Assembly (NCBI GenBank): GCA_019261985.1
Contig: JAFAQY010000027.1
Location: forward strand, 124,001 to 188,000
Source: Bryobacterales bacterium
GTDB lineage: Bacteria; Acidobacteriota; Terriglobia; Bryobacterales; Bryobacteraceae
Direction of reading: 5' to 3'
Length of the DNA stretch: 64,000 bases
Position 1 is the first letter of the stretch. The number at the start of each line of letters is the position of its first letter. Both the position numbers and the translations under genes were made by a program. Positions 20,001 through 28,728 of this stretch are shown piece by piece. A model generated the notes under the pieces. That model was not told the DNA's origin, did not search any database, and worked only from the letters and a program-made list of their open reading frames with translations.

Positions 20001-20179
20001 AAGGTGATCGCCCAATCAATCGCAGCCGGCTCGGAGCCCGACGGTGAAGAAATCGAAAGATTCACCGTGAGGATCCCTCCGCCGCTGGTTCCGGGCGACA
20101 ATGTCAATACATCCGCTTGGGCATAAATTAATGCAGGCGTAAATAAAGCAACCGCCGGTAACCAAAAAGACACTTTCAA
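17012..20179 (-). CDS. Giant secreted Ig-like protein 3, paralog of 1 and 2 (probable TTG start)
   Basis: LKVSFWLPAVALFTPALIYAQADVLTLSP signal; SISSPSGSEPAAIDWAITFPASSV...AGKALACTMNFGLFSCVASGMNSNIITNGVIA; Ig repeats; He_PIG-like and TIGR03437-like C-terminus. Confidence 0.85.
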   Translation of the reverse strand: MKVSFWLPAVALFTPALIYAQADVLTLSPGTSGGGILTVNLSISSPSGSEPAAIDWAITFPASSVLTATATAGPSLTSAGKALACTMNFGLFSCVASGMNSNIITNGVIATVNITLQPGVTSTTATLSGADGVDPTGSTLSFSGLGSASGGGGGGGGSSGGSSGPGTSAIPVSSLACTPATVAPGQSISCTVTLTGAAGAGGNPVELLGNDYFSLPSFAVAAGSLTGTFTATALTGRPSGTYTIIAGSGGTSGVASITVTGSSGVSLLSCSPAMVAGGDSSICTITLSAAAPAGGATITLASSNSAVTVPGTVTIAAGGTSTTVTATTSTVASSQSSTITAGYNGTSQTGSVTAVPAVPISSVTCTLPTASGTQMMGSSSSATCAVNLSGASTADESFTLTSSTTFLTAPASVSVVAGSVSASFTVTSTKLSSSSGTVTVTASGYGAAQNVGFKVAVLVSKVSCTPNAIAAPAAPTTTCTTTLTQAVSAATAVAIASNSGGRVTIPATLTVSAGSSSATFSTTAGRADYYTVTINASLNGITQSGSFTIGLVPPKSVTCTPARLTAGQTSTCTFTLVAPAPAGGDTLNVSSSSTLLSVPAAALTLAAGLTSGSFTVKALTGYVGPVVVTIKAAGVPASATISSAVVRPKRGMGGGQPPIAGITCTPKVVLPGGTVPCQVQLTAEVASGAVVPLFATDASVHVPDLIEGRPHQSVVSFQAIVDTAAKAGTVAIRAGSDESSIEERISVLRNGPTLSVPDKQFAAIGKRLSFTVTAAFDTSSTGILSATGLPAGANFDPATGIFDWVPEESQSGIFNVRFSAADASGRSAFSDVSVQTGSGAPVLDRLENAASGAIDSVCSGGSLAKLRGGWLSAQARVSVNGAAAPVLHASSTEVTFLCPDGPAGAPLSIAVETEAGQPGTLTTALSNSALGIFTVDGSANGQAAARILGGSQIAMARNYRFAGQPAQSGDVLEIPVTGLRADCDPGLISVRAGDLELPAEWVRPGTVAGVVVIGITLPAAAPAGNAIPLSVRRRLPSGEVATSQQTTIAIEAIQQ

Positions 20180-20231
20180 TGCAGCACCTTCCTCCGGCCC
20201 TTTCCGGGCCGTTAGAGGTCAATGAGCCTCC
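20180..20231 (-). promoter_or_regulatory. 5' leader with mutually exclusive pairings around the ribosome binding site
   Basis: RNA 5' GGAGGCUCAUUGACCUCUAACGGCCCGGAAAGGGCCGGAGGAAGGUGCUGCA-UUG: CCUC can pair with the upstream GAGG or the downstream GGAGG (SD). Confidence 0.4.
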
Positions 20232-20488
20232 AGTGTTGCGGCAGGCTTGTCCCCTTTTGTTGTAAGATCTTCTAACCTAAGTCAAATTAGAAAGAGGGAC
20301 AAGCGGAAATTTGCGGGTATACGGATTTGGCTGGTCGCCGCCCCTTGTCAAGACAATGGCGGTTCTCGCTTATTTACCGCGGCGTGTTTCGGGCGCTGCG
20401 GAATCGGTACTAAATATAAAAAGTAAGTTAATTCGCCCGCAATTATTTTACAATAAGCCAGGATTAATTTATTCGTATTGCCGATTAT

Positions 20489-21037
20489 TCAAAGCGGACG
20501 GACATAAGCCGCATCGATTTCCGAGGCCACGCCGCGGCCCAGCAAAGTAACGGAAACAACCAGCCGGTAGGAACTTTTCACTTTCAGCAGGATTCCTTCG
20601 ACGCCCGTGAGCGGCCCGCGATGCACTCGCACTCGCTGCCCAATTCGCAAAAATGGCCAGGGTTCTACGGTCGATTGCGTTTCGGCCATTTTCCGCACGG
20701 CAGCCAGCTCCCGTTCATCGATCGGCAACGGCTGGTTTTGACTTCCAGCCAGGCCGACGACGCCCGTGGTCGCGAGCACCTTGGGGCGGGATTCAAGCGC
20801 GATGCGGCAGAACACGTACCCGGGAATCAAAGGCAGTTCGATTTCACGGACCCTGTCGGACCAGGCGCGGCGCGTTTTATACAGCGGCAGGTATTCCTGG
20901 ATGTCCTTCGCGCGAAGGAGTTGGCTGACCTGGCGTTCGAAATTCGAGCGGACGCGTAGACCATACCAGGACTGCTTTTCGGCTGAGATGACCGGCGTGT
21001 TTTTAGCCGCTGTCGAGAGCCCGAATCCTTTGCTCAT
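20489..21037 (-). CDS. NusG-family specialised antiterminator (UpxY/RfaH/LoaP-like)
   Basis: KQSWYGLRVRSNFERQVSQLLRAKDIQEYLPLYKTRRAWSDRVREIELPLIPGYVFCRIALE... plus KOW-like RIGQRVRVHRGPLTGVEGILL. Confidence 0.9.
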   Translation of the reverse strand: MSKGFGLSTAAKNTPVISAEKQSWYGLRVRSNFERQVSQLLRAKDIQEYLPLYKTRRAWSDRVREIELPLIPGYVFCRIALESRPKVLATTGVVGLAGSQNQPLPIDERELAAVRKMAETQSTVEPWPFLRIGQRVRVHRGPLTGVEGILLKVKSSYRLVVSVTLLGRGVASEIDAAYVRPL

Positions 21038-21049
21038 GCTTGTGCGGGG

Positions 21050-21523
21050 TTACTTCGAAATCGTAATCTCGACGCGTGCATCTTTAAGGGCCACTTTTTT
21101 CAGATCCGGCATTACCGCAATTGCCTTCTTTATTTGCACCTCGTAGCGGCCTGGACGGAATGGGCGCGCTCCGCCGAATTTTAAATTGGCGATCGGCCCG
21201 CCGGGTATAGCGGCCGTCCCCCCCGCCAGGATGCAGCGCACAGTTTGCGTTTTGCCTTGCCGGCTGGCGAGCAGTTCGCATCGGATCGCTTTCTGGGCCT
21301 TTGCCGCTGCCTCCTCGGTACTGGCCCCTTTGAAGTCCAACTGAACAGACTCGGGAAACGAAAACTCCCATTGAAGAGCGACCGGTTCTTTTCCCTCGGC
21401 TTGCAGAAGTTCGATCGACAGAGCGCCGTTTCTGCCGTTCGGAGCAGGTTGGACTTCGATCGGGTGCAGCGTCTGGGCGCACACGGGCAGGGAACACAAC
21501 ATCGCTAACGAAAAAAACTTCAT
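21050..21523 (-). CDS. Secreted stand-alone cohesin-like module protein
   Basis: LSIELLQAEGKEPVALQWEFSFPESVQLDFKGASTEEAAAKAQKAIRCELL...VRCILAGGTAAIPGGPIANLKFG aligns by eye with the N-terminal modules of the three giant proteins. Confidence 0.65.
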   Translation of the reverse strand: MKFFSLAMLCSLPVCAQTLHPIEVQPAPNGRNGALSIELLQAEGKEPVALQWEFSFPESVQLDFKGASTEEAAAKAQKAIRCELLASRQGKTQTVRCILAGGTAAIPGGPIANLKFGGARPFRPGRYEVQIKKAIAVMPDLKKVALKDARVEITISK

Positions 21524-21527
21524 CCTA

Positions 21528-22172
21528 CTATCTGCGCGCGGTCAGATTCGATATACCGTAGCAACGCTGTACTTCGGGTATGAGCTTCGAGGCGAAAGCG
21601 ACGGCTTCTTCAACCGCTCCCGGCCGGTCGGGCAGCATGACACGGACGAGCGCTCCATCCGTCCGGCCGTCGAGTACGGCATCCTTCATCAGCAGAAACT
21701 TACCGACGTATTCGCTCGCAATCACTCTAGACCCGGATTGATACCAGTAAAGGACGATTTGGCGTTCGCTTCCTTTATGGATCGAATACTTATTCACAGT
21801 CACCGCGGCTCCGTTTACCGGCACCTCCACGGACCCATACTGCCAAATTTCCCATCCGCTGCCCGGTAGGCAATGCTTGGGAGAATGCATGCTCTCGCCG
21901 CTGCGCTGTTCCGCGTAGTAAGCGATAAACAAACTCAGGTATTGACTGCCGCGCGAATAAATGCGCGACACGTAGTCGGTCAGGACCAGGCGCTTGAGCT
22001 CGTTCGGGGGTAGGGGAGCATCTTGCGCGAAATTCCATCCGGCGAGCGATACGGGAATGTCGTTGAGCGGGTGCGTCAACGACTGCGGATGGCGCCGTTC
22101 GGTGTAAGCAGACGTCGCAAGCGTTGCACCGAGAATTGCAATAACGCCGGCAAACGGCCATGCGGTCTTCAC
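21528..22172 (-). CDS. epsI: Exosortase-associated EpsI-domain protein (GTG start)
   Basis: LNDIPVSLAGW..., YYAEQRSGESMHSPKHCLPGSGWEIW, VLYWYQSGSRVIASEY. Confidence 0.9.
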   Translation of the reverse strand: MKTAWPFAGVIAILGATLATSAYTERRHPQSLTHPLNDIPVSLAGWNFAQDAPLPPNELKRLVLTDYVSRIYSRGSQYLSLFIAYYAEQRSGESMHSPKHCLPGSGWEIWQYGSVEVPVNGAAVTVNKYSIHKGSERQIVLYWYQSGSRVIASEYVGKFLLMKDAVLDGRTDGALVRVMLPDRPGAVEEAVAFASKLIPEVQRCYGISNLTARR

Positions 22173-22174
22173 GA

Positions 22175-23065
22175 CTACGCGACAGCTCCTTTCGGGGATC
22201 TCTCCAGGACAGCATGCGTCAGTTTGGCGATGCCGATAAAGGCCACAAAACCTACCACGAAAACCAACCAACCCGCGAACGCGTGATAAAATCCCTCCGC
22301 AAATTCCTCATTGTAATCCGCCAGGATCGCGGTCCCGGAAACGCGCAAGACGTTCACCGCGATAGACAAGGGAGCGCTCAGCACAACCAACAATATGCGC
22401 GCGGGCAGCGAATTACACAAAAACTGGCCCAGCAAAAGCGCCGCCACCATCAGCGCCGAGAACGAATTGAGGCCGCTGCAAGCTTCATCCACACCCAGCG
22501 ACATATGCGCCAGTTGAATGATGTTTCCATCCCGGTAAACGCTCACATGGAACCACTGCGCGACCGTGGTGGCGACGCCAGACGCGAATAACTGCAGCGG
22601 CGCGGTGGCCGTGTTATACACAATGGCGGGAAGGGGAATCATGGTGGCGAGCAAAATCAGGGGGAACATCAACCGCTTTAGCCGGTCGTGGCCCCCGTAC
22701 GCCCAGATTAAGCCGGCCAACACCAAAATCAGCGAAAACCTTTGCAAGAAAAACTCAGCTGCAAGCTTGCCGGCCAAAAATGTGAGAGACCCGGCCGCCA
22801 CCAACCACAGTCCGCGCAGGCTCGGCTGGGCACGTATCGCCAATAGGGGTCTGCGATCCAGCCACGCGAAATACAACGCCAGCGGCGGCAGCAGTATCCC
22901 TTGGGAAAAACTGGGTTGGTTCCACCAGTCGTCGAAAAGCCCCGCCAAAGTTCGGCCATAAATAACAGCTATCAAAACGGCGATTGCGCCAAATTCAAAG
23001 ACACGCCTTGCAGGAAGGTCAATACCCGGCTTTGCGGGAGCGGGAGCCGTCATCGCGGGCTGCAT
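22175..23065 (-). CDS. xrt: Exosortase (XrtA/EpsH-type transmembrane sortase-like transpeptidase)
   Basis: GVDEACSGLNSFSALM (catalytic Cys), NVLRVSGTAILADYN (Arg), GFYHAFAGWLVF (His), multi-TM. Confidence 0.93.
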   Translation of the reverse strand: MQPAMTAPAPAKPGIDLPARRVFEFGAIAVLIAVIYGRTLAGLFDDWWNQPSFSQGILLPPLALYFAWLDRRPLLAIRAQPSLRGLWLVAAGSLTFLAGKLAAEFFLQRFSLILVLAGLIWAYGGHDRLKRLMFPLILLATMIPLPAIVYNTATAPLQLFASGVATTVAQWFHVSVYRDGNIIQLAHMSLGVDEACSGLNSFSALMVAALLLGQFLCNSLPARILLVVLSAPLSIAVNVLRVSGTAILADYNEEFAEGFYHAFAGWLVFVVGFVAFIGIAKLTHAVLERSPKGAVA

Positions 23066-23384
23066 CGGAGGTATCCGCGGTGCAAATGTGTAGCCAACCC
23101 CGCCCCCAGATCTTTCGAATTTCGATTCTTCGCGGTGGCGGCGCACTCGAAAGCGCCCGGCTAGCTGCCCGAAACGACAAACTTTAGCAAGGAGCGATAA
23201 AAAATGGCCTACGGGGCTTTGCTCCGGGAGCTTGTGACGCGACGTGGTTTGTGGAGAGCGGTCTTTCGGGCACGCCTCCTCCACTCGGAACCCCATTTTT
23301 GGTACCTAGCGCGAGTCGGTCTTGGCACCCGAATTGCCCGACCCACCGGGGCGGGAATCACGGTTAGGGAGATACGAGGGGGGA

Positions 23385-24884
23385 ATGAGCTTTAAGGACA
23401 TGCGCCGCGGGAGCGGCCGATTTAAGGGCCCGAAGACTCGCACTTTTTTCAAGCTTTTCACTCTAACCGCCGGAATCTGTGTTGTTAGCGCCAGCGCGCA
23501 GAACACGATGACCAGCGCCGTGAATGAGTTGCAGCGGGCCGGCTTTGGTTTTTACAATCTCTCCGTGTTTGGAGGCTACACTAATTCAACCTTTCCGACG
23601 GTGGATTCTACGGGCACGATTAATCCGAATTTTGCCTTCCACACCCTCATGACGGGCGTTACCGCGTCCATTGGCTGGCGGGCCAAGAAATCGGAACATC
23701 TGCACTTCGATGTTCGCTATACGCCGTCCTATTACTATCAAGCTTCTTCCACCGGCCTCCACACCTCCCGATTCACGCCCAATCAGAACCTCACGTTAGG
23801 CTGGAATCAAACGTTCAAAACCAGATGGAGCATGGGTGCAAATCTGGTAGTCGTGTATTCGGATTACAATCAACTCCTTTTGTTGTCCGACCCCAATCAG
23901 ATTTATGCCGGCATCCCCGGCACGCCAGGCGAATACGCGACCGCGGTGTTATCGGGTAGTGGGACCAACGCCGGACTTAACGCGGCCGCAGGCGCTTCGT
24001 CCGTTGTGGCCGGCCAGCAGAACCTCTTATACGGCAATCGCATTCTGTCGGGCGCCGCAAGCTTCTCGCTGGGGTACGAGGTCAGCCCCCGGCTTCATCT
24101 GACCGGAGGTTTTTCCGGTTCAAGAATGCAGCACCTTGCAGACAACACGGCCCCCCAAACGCCGTACCTGCTGCAACAGTCGAGCACGGTATCCGCAACC
24201 TTGGGGCTCAATTATTTGCTATCGGAGCGCGCGAATCTGACCGGGAACATGAGCTACTCCCGCGCCATATCCAGCCTGTACAGTGTCCCGAGCATGAACA
24301 TCATGATTGGAGCTGGCTACAGACTTACCGAGCACCTTTTCGTGCACGGGGCCGGAGGGGCCGGCTATCTGCTGCCGATCACCCAGGGCGGGGTTTCAAC
24401 ACCGTTCTCGCGAACGCAGTGGCAGGCATCGGCTGGCTTGGGATATCGCATCCTGCGTCAATCGTTCATGGGTACGGTGGCGCGGACCGTTTCCGACAAT
24501 TTTGGTTTAAACGGCTCCGCGACTTTGCTTGCCAGCGCCGGATGGGGTTGGAGCCCGTTGGGAAGCTCCTGGGGTATTACCGCCGGCGCGGCCGAGGTAC
24601 GTCTCAGCGGCACGAATTATGGCAACCAGGGTTATAGAGTTATGGCCGGGCTGACGCGTACAGTTAAAAGCCATATATTCATGAACTTAAGCTATGGTTA
24701 TGGGGCTGGGAACAGTCTACTGCCGCTGGCCGGGACGGGACTTGCCGCGACGGGGCTTGCTGGCACGCGGTACAGCTCGCAATCCCATTCGGTAAGGCTC
24801 ACTATCGGCATACGGCCCTATTTGGGGTCGCCAATCGGGATTGGGGCGTCGCCTGCAGAGGGCGGTGGCCTCCAGTTCCCGTGA
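23385..24884 (+). CDS. Putative outer-membrane beta-barrel protein of the EPS locus
   Basis: Signal-like N-terminus FFKLFTLTAGICVVSASAQ, alternating amphipathic strands; divergent from exosortase. Confidence 0.6.
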   Translation: MSFKDMRRGSGRFKGPKTRTFFKLFTLTAGICVVSASAQNTMTSAVNELQRAGFGFYNLSVFGGYTNSTFPTVDSTGTINPNFAFHTLMTGVTASIGWRAKKSEHLHFDVRYTPSYYYQASSTGLHTSRFTPNQNLTLGWNQTFKTRWSMGANLVVVYSDYNQLLLLSDPNQIYAGIPGTPGEYATAVLSGSGTNAGLNAAAGASSVVAGQQNLLYGNRILSGAASFSLGYEVSPRLHLTGGFSGSRMQHLADNTAPQTPYLLQQSSTVSATLGLNYLLSERANLTGNMSYSRAISSLYSVPSMNIMIGAGYRLTEHLFVHGAGGAGYLLPITQGGVSTPFSRTQWQASAGLGYRILRQSFMGTVARTVSDNFGLNGSATLLASAGWGWSPLGSSWGITAGAAEVRLSGTNYGNQGYRVMAGLTRTVKSHIFMNLSYGYGAGNSLLPLAGTGLAATGLAGTRYSSQSHSVRLTIGIRPYLGSPIGIGASPAEGGGLQFP

Positions 24885-24920
24885 AACGCCCGTCAGGTCC
24901 CATGTATCGACTGGAGCGCA

Positions 24921-26321
24921 ATGCGGGTTTTTAGTCAGTACGTCGCCGTAAAAAGCATATTGCTTCTCGTGCTCGAGGGGCTGATTGCCGCCTTTTCGCT
25001 CATCGGGGCGACTTGGCTTCGTTTTTTCAGCGAACCGGAGCAGTTCACGGCAATGTTGGGAAACCCCATTTACTGGCTTCGCGTTTTGGTGGTGGTGGTC
25101 GCTTTATTGGTGGCGTTCTATTGCAATAAGCTCTACGACTTCAACGCTCTGCGGAGCCGGCAGGAGTATTTCCGCCAGGATCAGATGATCCGGCTGGTGG
25201 AGAGCGTGGCGTATGTATGTTTTCCGCTGGCTCTGCTCTATTATTTCGTGCCCGATTTGATGCTCGGCCGCGGCATAGCGCTCATCTCGATCGCTCTGAT
25301 GCTGCCGCTCATAGCCTGGTGCAGGCTGGCGGTTTCAAGCGGCGTGCTCGAACAGAAGGTCCTGATTATCGGGGCCGGCGAGCTGGCGGAAGCGGTTTCA
25401 AAAGAGTTTTCCTCGCGCGCGGACTTGCATCTCTCGGTAGTTGGTTTCTTGACCGGGCCCGACCGCCGCGATGCGATGCCGGCTCCGGGATGCCGCGTTC
25501 TGGGCGCCGTGGAGGATCTGATGTCGGTCGCGCGCTCCACGCAAGCGAACCGGATCATCGTGGCATTGCAGGAGCGCCGCCGCGCACTGCCGGTTCGGGA
25601 TTTGGTCCGGCTGCGCATGGAGGGAGTGGAGATCGAAGATGCGCAAACCGCGATGGCGTCGCTGAGCGGGCGCGTAAGCCTCAGCACCATCCAGCCCAGC
25701 TGGTTCGTATTTTCCGACGGATTCCGGCGCTCGGAAGCCCTGTTCGCCATCAAGCGGACCATCGATTTTGTCTGCGCTATTTTAGGTTTGATTTTGACGC
25801 TCCCGATCATGGCTATCGTGGCTTTGGCCATCAAACTCGATTCCGAGGGTCCGGCCATGTACCGCCAAAGACGGGTGGGTCTGGCGGGGCGGGTGTTTGA
25901 AGTTCTGAAATTCCGATCCATGCGCACCGACGCCGAGAAGGATGGGCCTAAATGGGCGAGTTCAAGGGATTCGCGGATTACGCGCATCGGAGGGTTCTTG
26001 AGAAAGTATCGATTCGATGAGCTTCCGCAATTCTGGAACGTGATCCGCGGCGATATGAGTTTCGTGGGTCCCCGGCCCGAGCGGCCGGAGTTCGTCGAGC
26101 AGTTGCGCGAGGTCATTCCGTATTACGATGAAAGGCACACGGTGCGTCCGGGCATCACCGGTTGGGCGCAGGTTCAGTACGAATATGGGGCGAGCGTCGA
26201 AGCCGCCTGCCGCAAGCTGGAATACGATTTGTTTTATCTCAAGAACATGTCGGCATTATTCGATCTGCGGATTATTTATAAAACCATCGAGACCGTCCTC
26301 ACGGGAAAAGGCGCGCACTGA
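24921..26321 (+). CDS. EPS biosynthesis polyprenyl glycosylphosphotransferase (WcaJ/EpsB-like)
   Basis: YRQRRVGLAGRVFEVLKFRSMRTDAEKDGPKWA...GFLRKYRFDELPQFWNVIRGDMSFVGPRPERPEFV...RPGITGWAQV. Confidence 0.94.
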   Translation: MRVFSQYVAVKSILLLVLEGLIAAFSLIGATWLRFFSEPEQFTAMLGNPIYWLRVLVVVVALLVAFYCNKLYDFNALRSRQEYFRQDQMIRLVESVAYVCFPLALLYYFVPDLMLGRGIALISIALMLPLIAWCRLAVSSGVLEQKVLIIGAGELAEAVSKEFSSRADLHLSVVGFLTGPDRRDAMPAPGCRVLGAVEDLMSVARSTQANRIIVALQERRRALPVRDLVRLRMEGVEIEDAQTAMASLSGRVSLSTIQPSWFVFSDGFRRSEALFAIKRTIDFVCAILGLILTLPIMAIVALAIKLDSEGPAMYRQRRVGLAGRVFEVLKFRSMRTDAEKDGPKWASSRDSRITRIGGFLRKYRFDELPQFWNVIRGDMSFVGPRPERPEFVEQLREVIPYYDERHTVRPGITGWAQVQYEYGASVEAACRKLEYDLFYLKNMSALFDLRIIYKTIETVLTGKGAH

Positions 26322-26362
26322 ACTGAACATAGGGTCCTGGCGCTTAAGTCGGAGCGAAAAAA

Positions 26363-28627
26363 ATGCAACATTCCTTTCTAAAAGTTGGTTCCTTATGTTT
26401 GGCCGCGATATTTGCGTTGAGCGCCTGCTCGCACCGGGCCGATGTCCGCAAGCTCCGGTTCATGGAAAACGGCCGCAGGCTGTATGACAAAAGGGATTAT
26501 GCGCGCGCCATTATCGAATGGAAGAATGCGGTCGAAATCGCCAATGGGGATCCTGAGCCGTACTACTGGCTGGGGATGGGCTATCTTGGCGCGGGCAATA
26601 TTCCGCTCGCCATCGACAGCTTTCGCCATGCCGCCGATCTCGACCCGAAGCATGCCGCTGCGCAACTGCGCATGGCCGAGCTTCTGACCCTGAGCGATGA
26701 CCCGGAGTTGCTTCAGGACGCGGTGAAACGGCTTCAGATCGTTTTGAACGTGGGGCCTTCTCCCGATGCGCTGAATGCGATGGCGCTGACCGAGCTCAAG
26801 CTCGGAAACGAACAGGATTCGCAGCAGTACCTGGAAGACGCCTTGACGCGCTTCCCCCAGAACATGTCGTCCTACGTCGTCCTTTCGAAGCTCAAAATCA
26901 TCAAGCACGATCTGGCCGGGGCGGAGGACGTTCTGAAACGCGCGGTCGCGGCAGCGCCGAAGTCCGCCGATGCCCGCATCGCGCTCGGGAACTTCTATCT
27001 CGCCACCCATCGGGATCAGGAAGGCGAAAAGCTAATACGCGAGGCCGTGGATCTGGACAAGAAGAGCGGGGCTCCGCAACTGAATCTGGGAATGCTGCTT
27101 TACCGAACGGGACGAAAGCCGGAAGCCGAGCAAATCTTCCGGCAGCTCGCCGATTTCCCGGAGCCCTCGCTCAAAACATTGCACGCGATTTATCTTTTCA
27201 AGGAAGGAAATACCGAGGGCGCCCGCGCGGAACTGGAAAAACTATTCAAAGCGAACCCGAATAGCCGGGAGCTCCGCGCGCGGCTGCTTTCTTTTTATTG
27301 GGCGACGAACCGGCTCGATCTGGTGGAGCAGGCATTGAATGCCGCGATCAAGAAGAATCCCAAAGACCTCGACGCGCTGTTAAAGCGCGGTGAATTATAT
27401 GTTGTCACGGATCGTTTTCAGCAGGCCCAAACGGATCTGAATGCCGTCCTCGATTTACGGCCCGAGTCTGCCGTGCTGCACTATGTGATGGCCAAGCTCG
27501 AACAGGCGCGCGGTTCCGACGCCGGCTATCGCCAGGGTCTTGCCGAGGCGTTGCAGTTGAATCCCGGCCTTTTGCGGGCGCGCCTCGAATTGGCCAACCG
27601 GCTGACGGCGGGGAACGCGCCGGATTCGGCGATCAAGCTTCTGGACGAAGCGCCCGCCGCGGACAGAGGTAACGTCCAACTTGTCGCCGAGCGCAACTGG
27701 GCGTTGCTGGCCCAGCAGAATTACGGCGAGCTCCGAAAAAACATAAAATTAGAACTCCTCCAGGCGCGCCTTCCGGAGCTGCTGGTGCAGGATGGATGGG
27801 TCAAGATTCGCGACCGCGATTATGCGGCGGCGAAGGCGTCGCTCGAAGAAGGATTAGAGAAGGCGCCGAGCGACTCCCGGGTGCTGGTCGCGCTAGGGGC
27901 CTTGTACCGGGCGCAAAACAAAGCAAGCGAGTTCACCGACCGGCTCCGCAAGTACGGAGAAAGCAACAGATCCGCGGAAATTCAGTTCTTTATCGGGGAC
28001 TGGCTGCGCCAAACGGGCGACCGGGATGGCGCGCGCAGGTTTTTGCTGGCGGCGAAGGCGGCCGATCCGACCTTTCACGAGGTGGATGTCGCTCTCGCGG
28101 CGCTTGAAATCGCCAGCGGTAACGTGGAAGCCGCGAAAGCGCTGCTGAATCAGCTGACCAAGCTCCGGGACCGGGACGTCTCGCTGCGCGTTCAGCTGGC
28201 CAATCTGGACGTCTCTGGAAATCGCGTGCCGGACGCCATCGATCAGTACCGCAAGATTTTAGCGATCGATAGGGGTAATCTATACGCCCTGAATAACCTG
28301 GCTTATCTGCTGGCAAGCCTCAACCAATCCGATGAGGCGCTCGCGTATGCACAGCAGGCGCAGGAGTTGGCGCCTACGCTGCCGGAAGTGGAAGACACGC
28401 TCGGTTGGGTGCTTTACAACAAGGCGATTTACGGAGAAGCGGTGAGTTATCTTGAGGCTGCGGCGAAAAAAAGTGCCGATCCGGCGATTCAGTATCATTT
28501 GGGCTTGGCGTACTACAAAGCGGGCAAAAGCGATCGCGGAGCGCAGGTCCTGAAGGCCGCTTTGAAGGCCGCGCCCAACCTTAGGGAAGCCGAGCTTGCG
28601 CGGCAACAGATGGGGCTGAGCCAGTGA
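26363..28627 (+). CDS. prsT: PEP-CTERM system TPR-repeat lipoprotein (PrsT-like)
   Basis: Lipobox LSAC; many TPR units (PYYWLGMGYLGAGNIPLAIDSFRHAADLDP...); exosortase context. Confidence 0.87.
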   Translation: MQHSFLKVGSLCLAAIFALSACSHRADVRKLRFMENGRRLYDKRDYARAIIEWKNAVEIANGDPEPYYWLGMGYLGAGNIPLAIDSFRHAADLDPKHAAAQLRMAELLTLSDDPELLQDAVKRLQIVLNVGPSPDALNAMALTELKLGNEQDSQQYLEDALTRFPQNMSSYVVLSKLKIIKHDLAGAEDVLKRAVAAAPKSADARIALGNFYLATHRDQEGEKLIREAVDLDKKSGAPQLNLGMLLYRTGRKPEAEQIFRQLADFPEPSLKTLHAIYLFKEGNTEGARAELEKLFKANPNSRELRARLLSFYWATNRLDLVEQALNAAIKKNPKDLDALLKRGELYVVTDRFQQAQTDLNAVLDLRPESAVLHYVMAKLEQARGSDAGYRQGLAEALQLNPGLLRARLELANRLTAGNAPDSAIKLLDEAPAADRGNVQLVAERNWALLAQQNYGELRKNIKLELLQARLPELLVQDGWVKIRDRDYAAAKASLEEGLEKAPSDSRVLVALGALYRAQNKASEFTDRLRKYGESNRSAEIQFFIGDWLRQTGDRDGARRFLLAAKAADPTFHEVDVALAALEIASGNVEAAKALLNQLTKLRDRDVSLRVQLANLDVSGNRVPDAIDQYRKILAIDRGNLYALNNLAYLLASLNQSDEALAYAQQAQELAPTLPEVEDTLGWVLYNKAIYGEAVSYLEAAAKKSADPAIQYHLGLAYYKAGKSDRGAQVLKAALKAAPNLREAELARQQMGLSQ

Positions 28628-28728
28628 ATGCAGTTATTGGTTTCCATCCTTACCAAAAAACGCTTCAAAAGCCTCATCTAAGGTATTTCCCTAAGCCCGT
28701 CAATGTCCTAAGTTACTCATTTTAAGGT

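Noticed and set aside
11163-20179. Plus-strand valine/alanine-rich ORFs (e.g. 15973-16779, 12985-13314) inside the giant genes
   Set aside because: Composition mirrors the antisense of Thr/Ser/Ala-rich Ig repeats; no start/RBS or family signal.
11163-20179. Possible CRISPR or minisatellite array
   Set aside because: Repeats are diverged protein-domain repeats of roughly 80-100 aa, not short identical repeats with spacers; no cas genes in the window.
20180-20300. Cyclic-di-GMP (GEMM) riboswitch
   Set aside because: The conserved GEMM core (GGCAAACC ... GACGCAAAGCCUCCGGCC-like) is absent; only a generic alternative-pairing leader can be supported.
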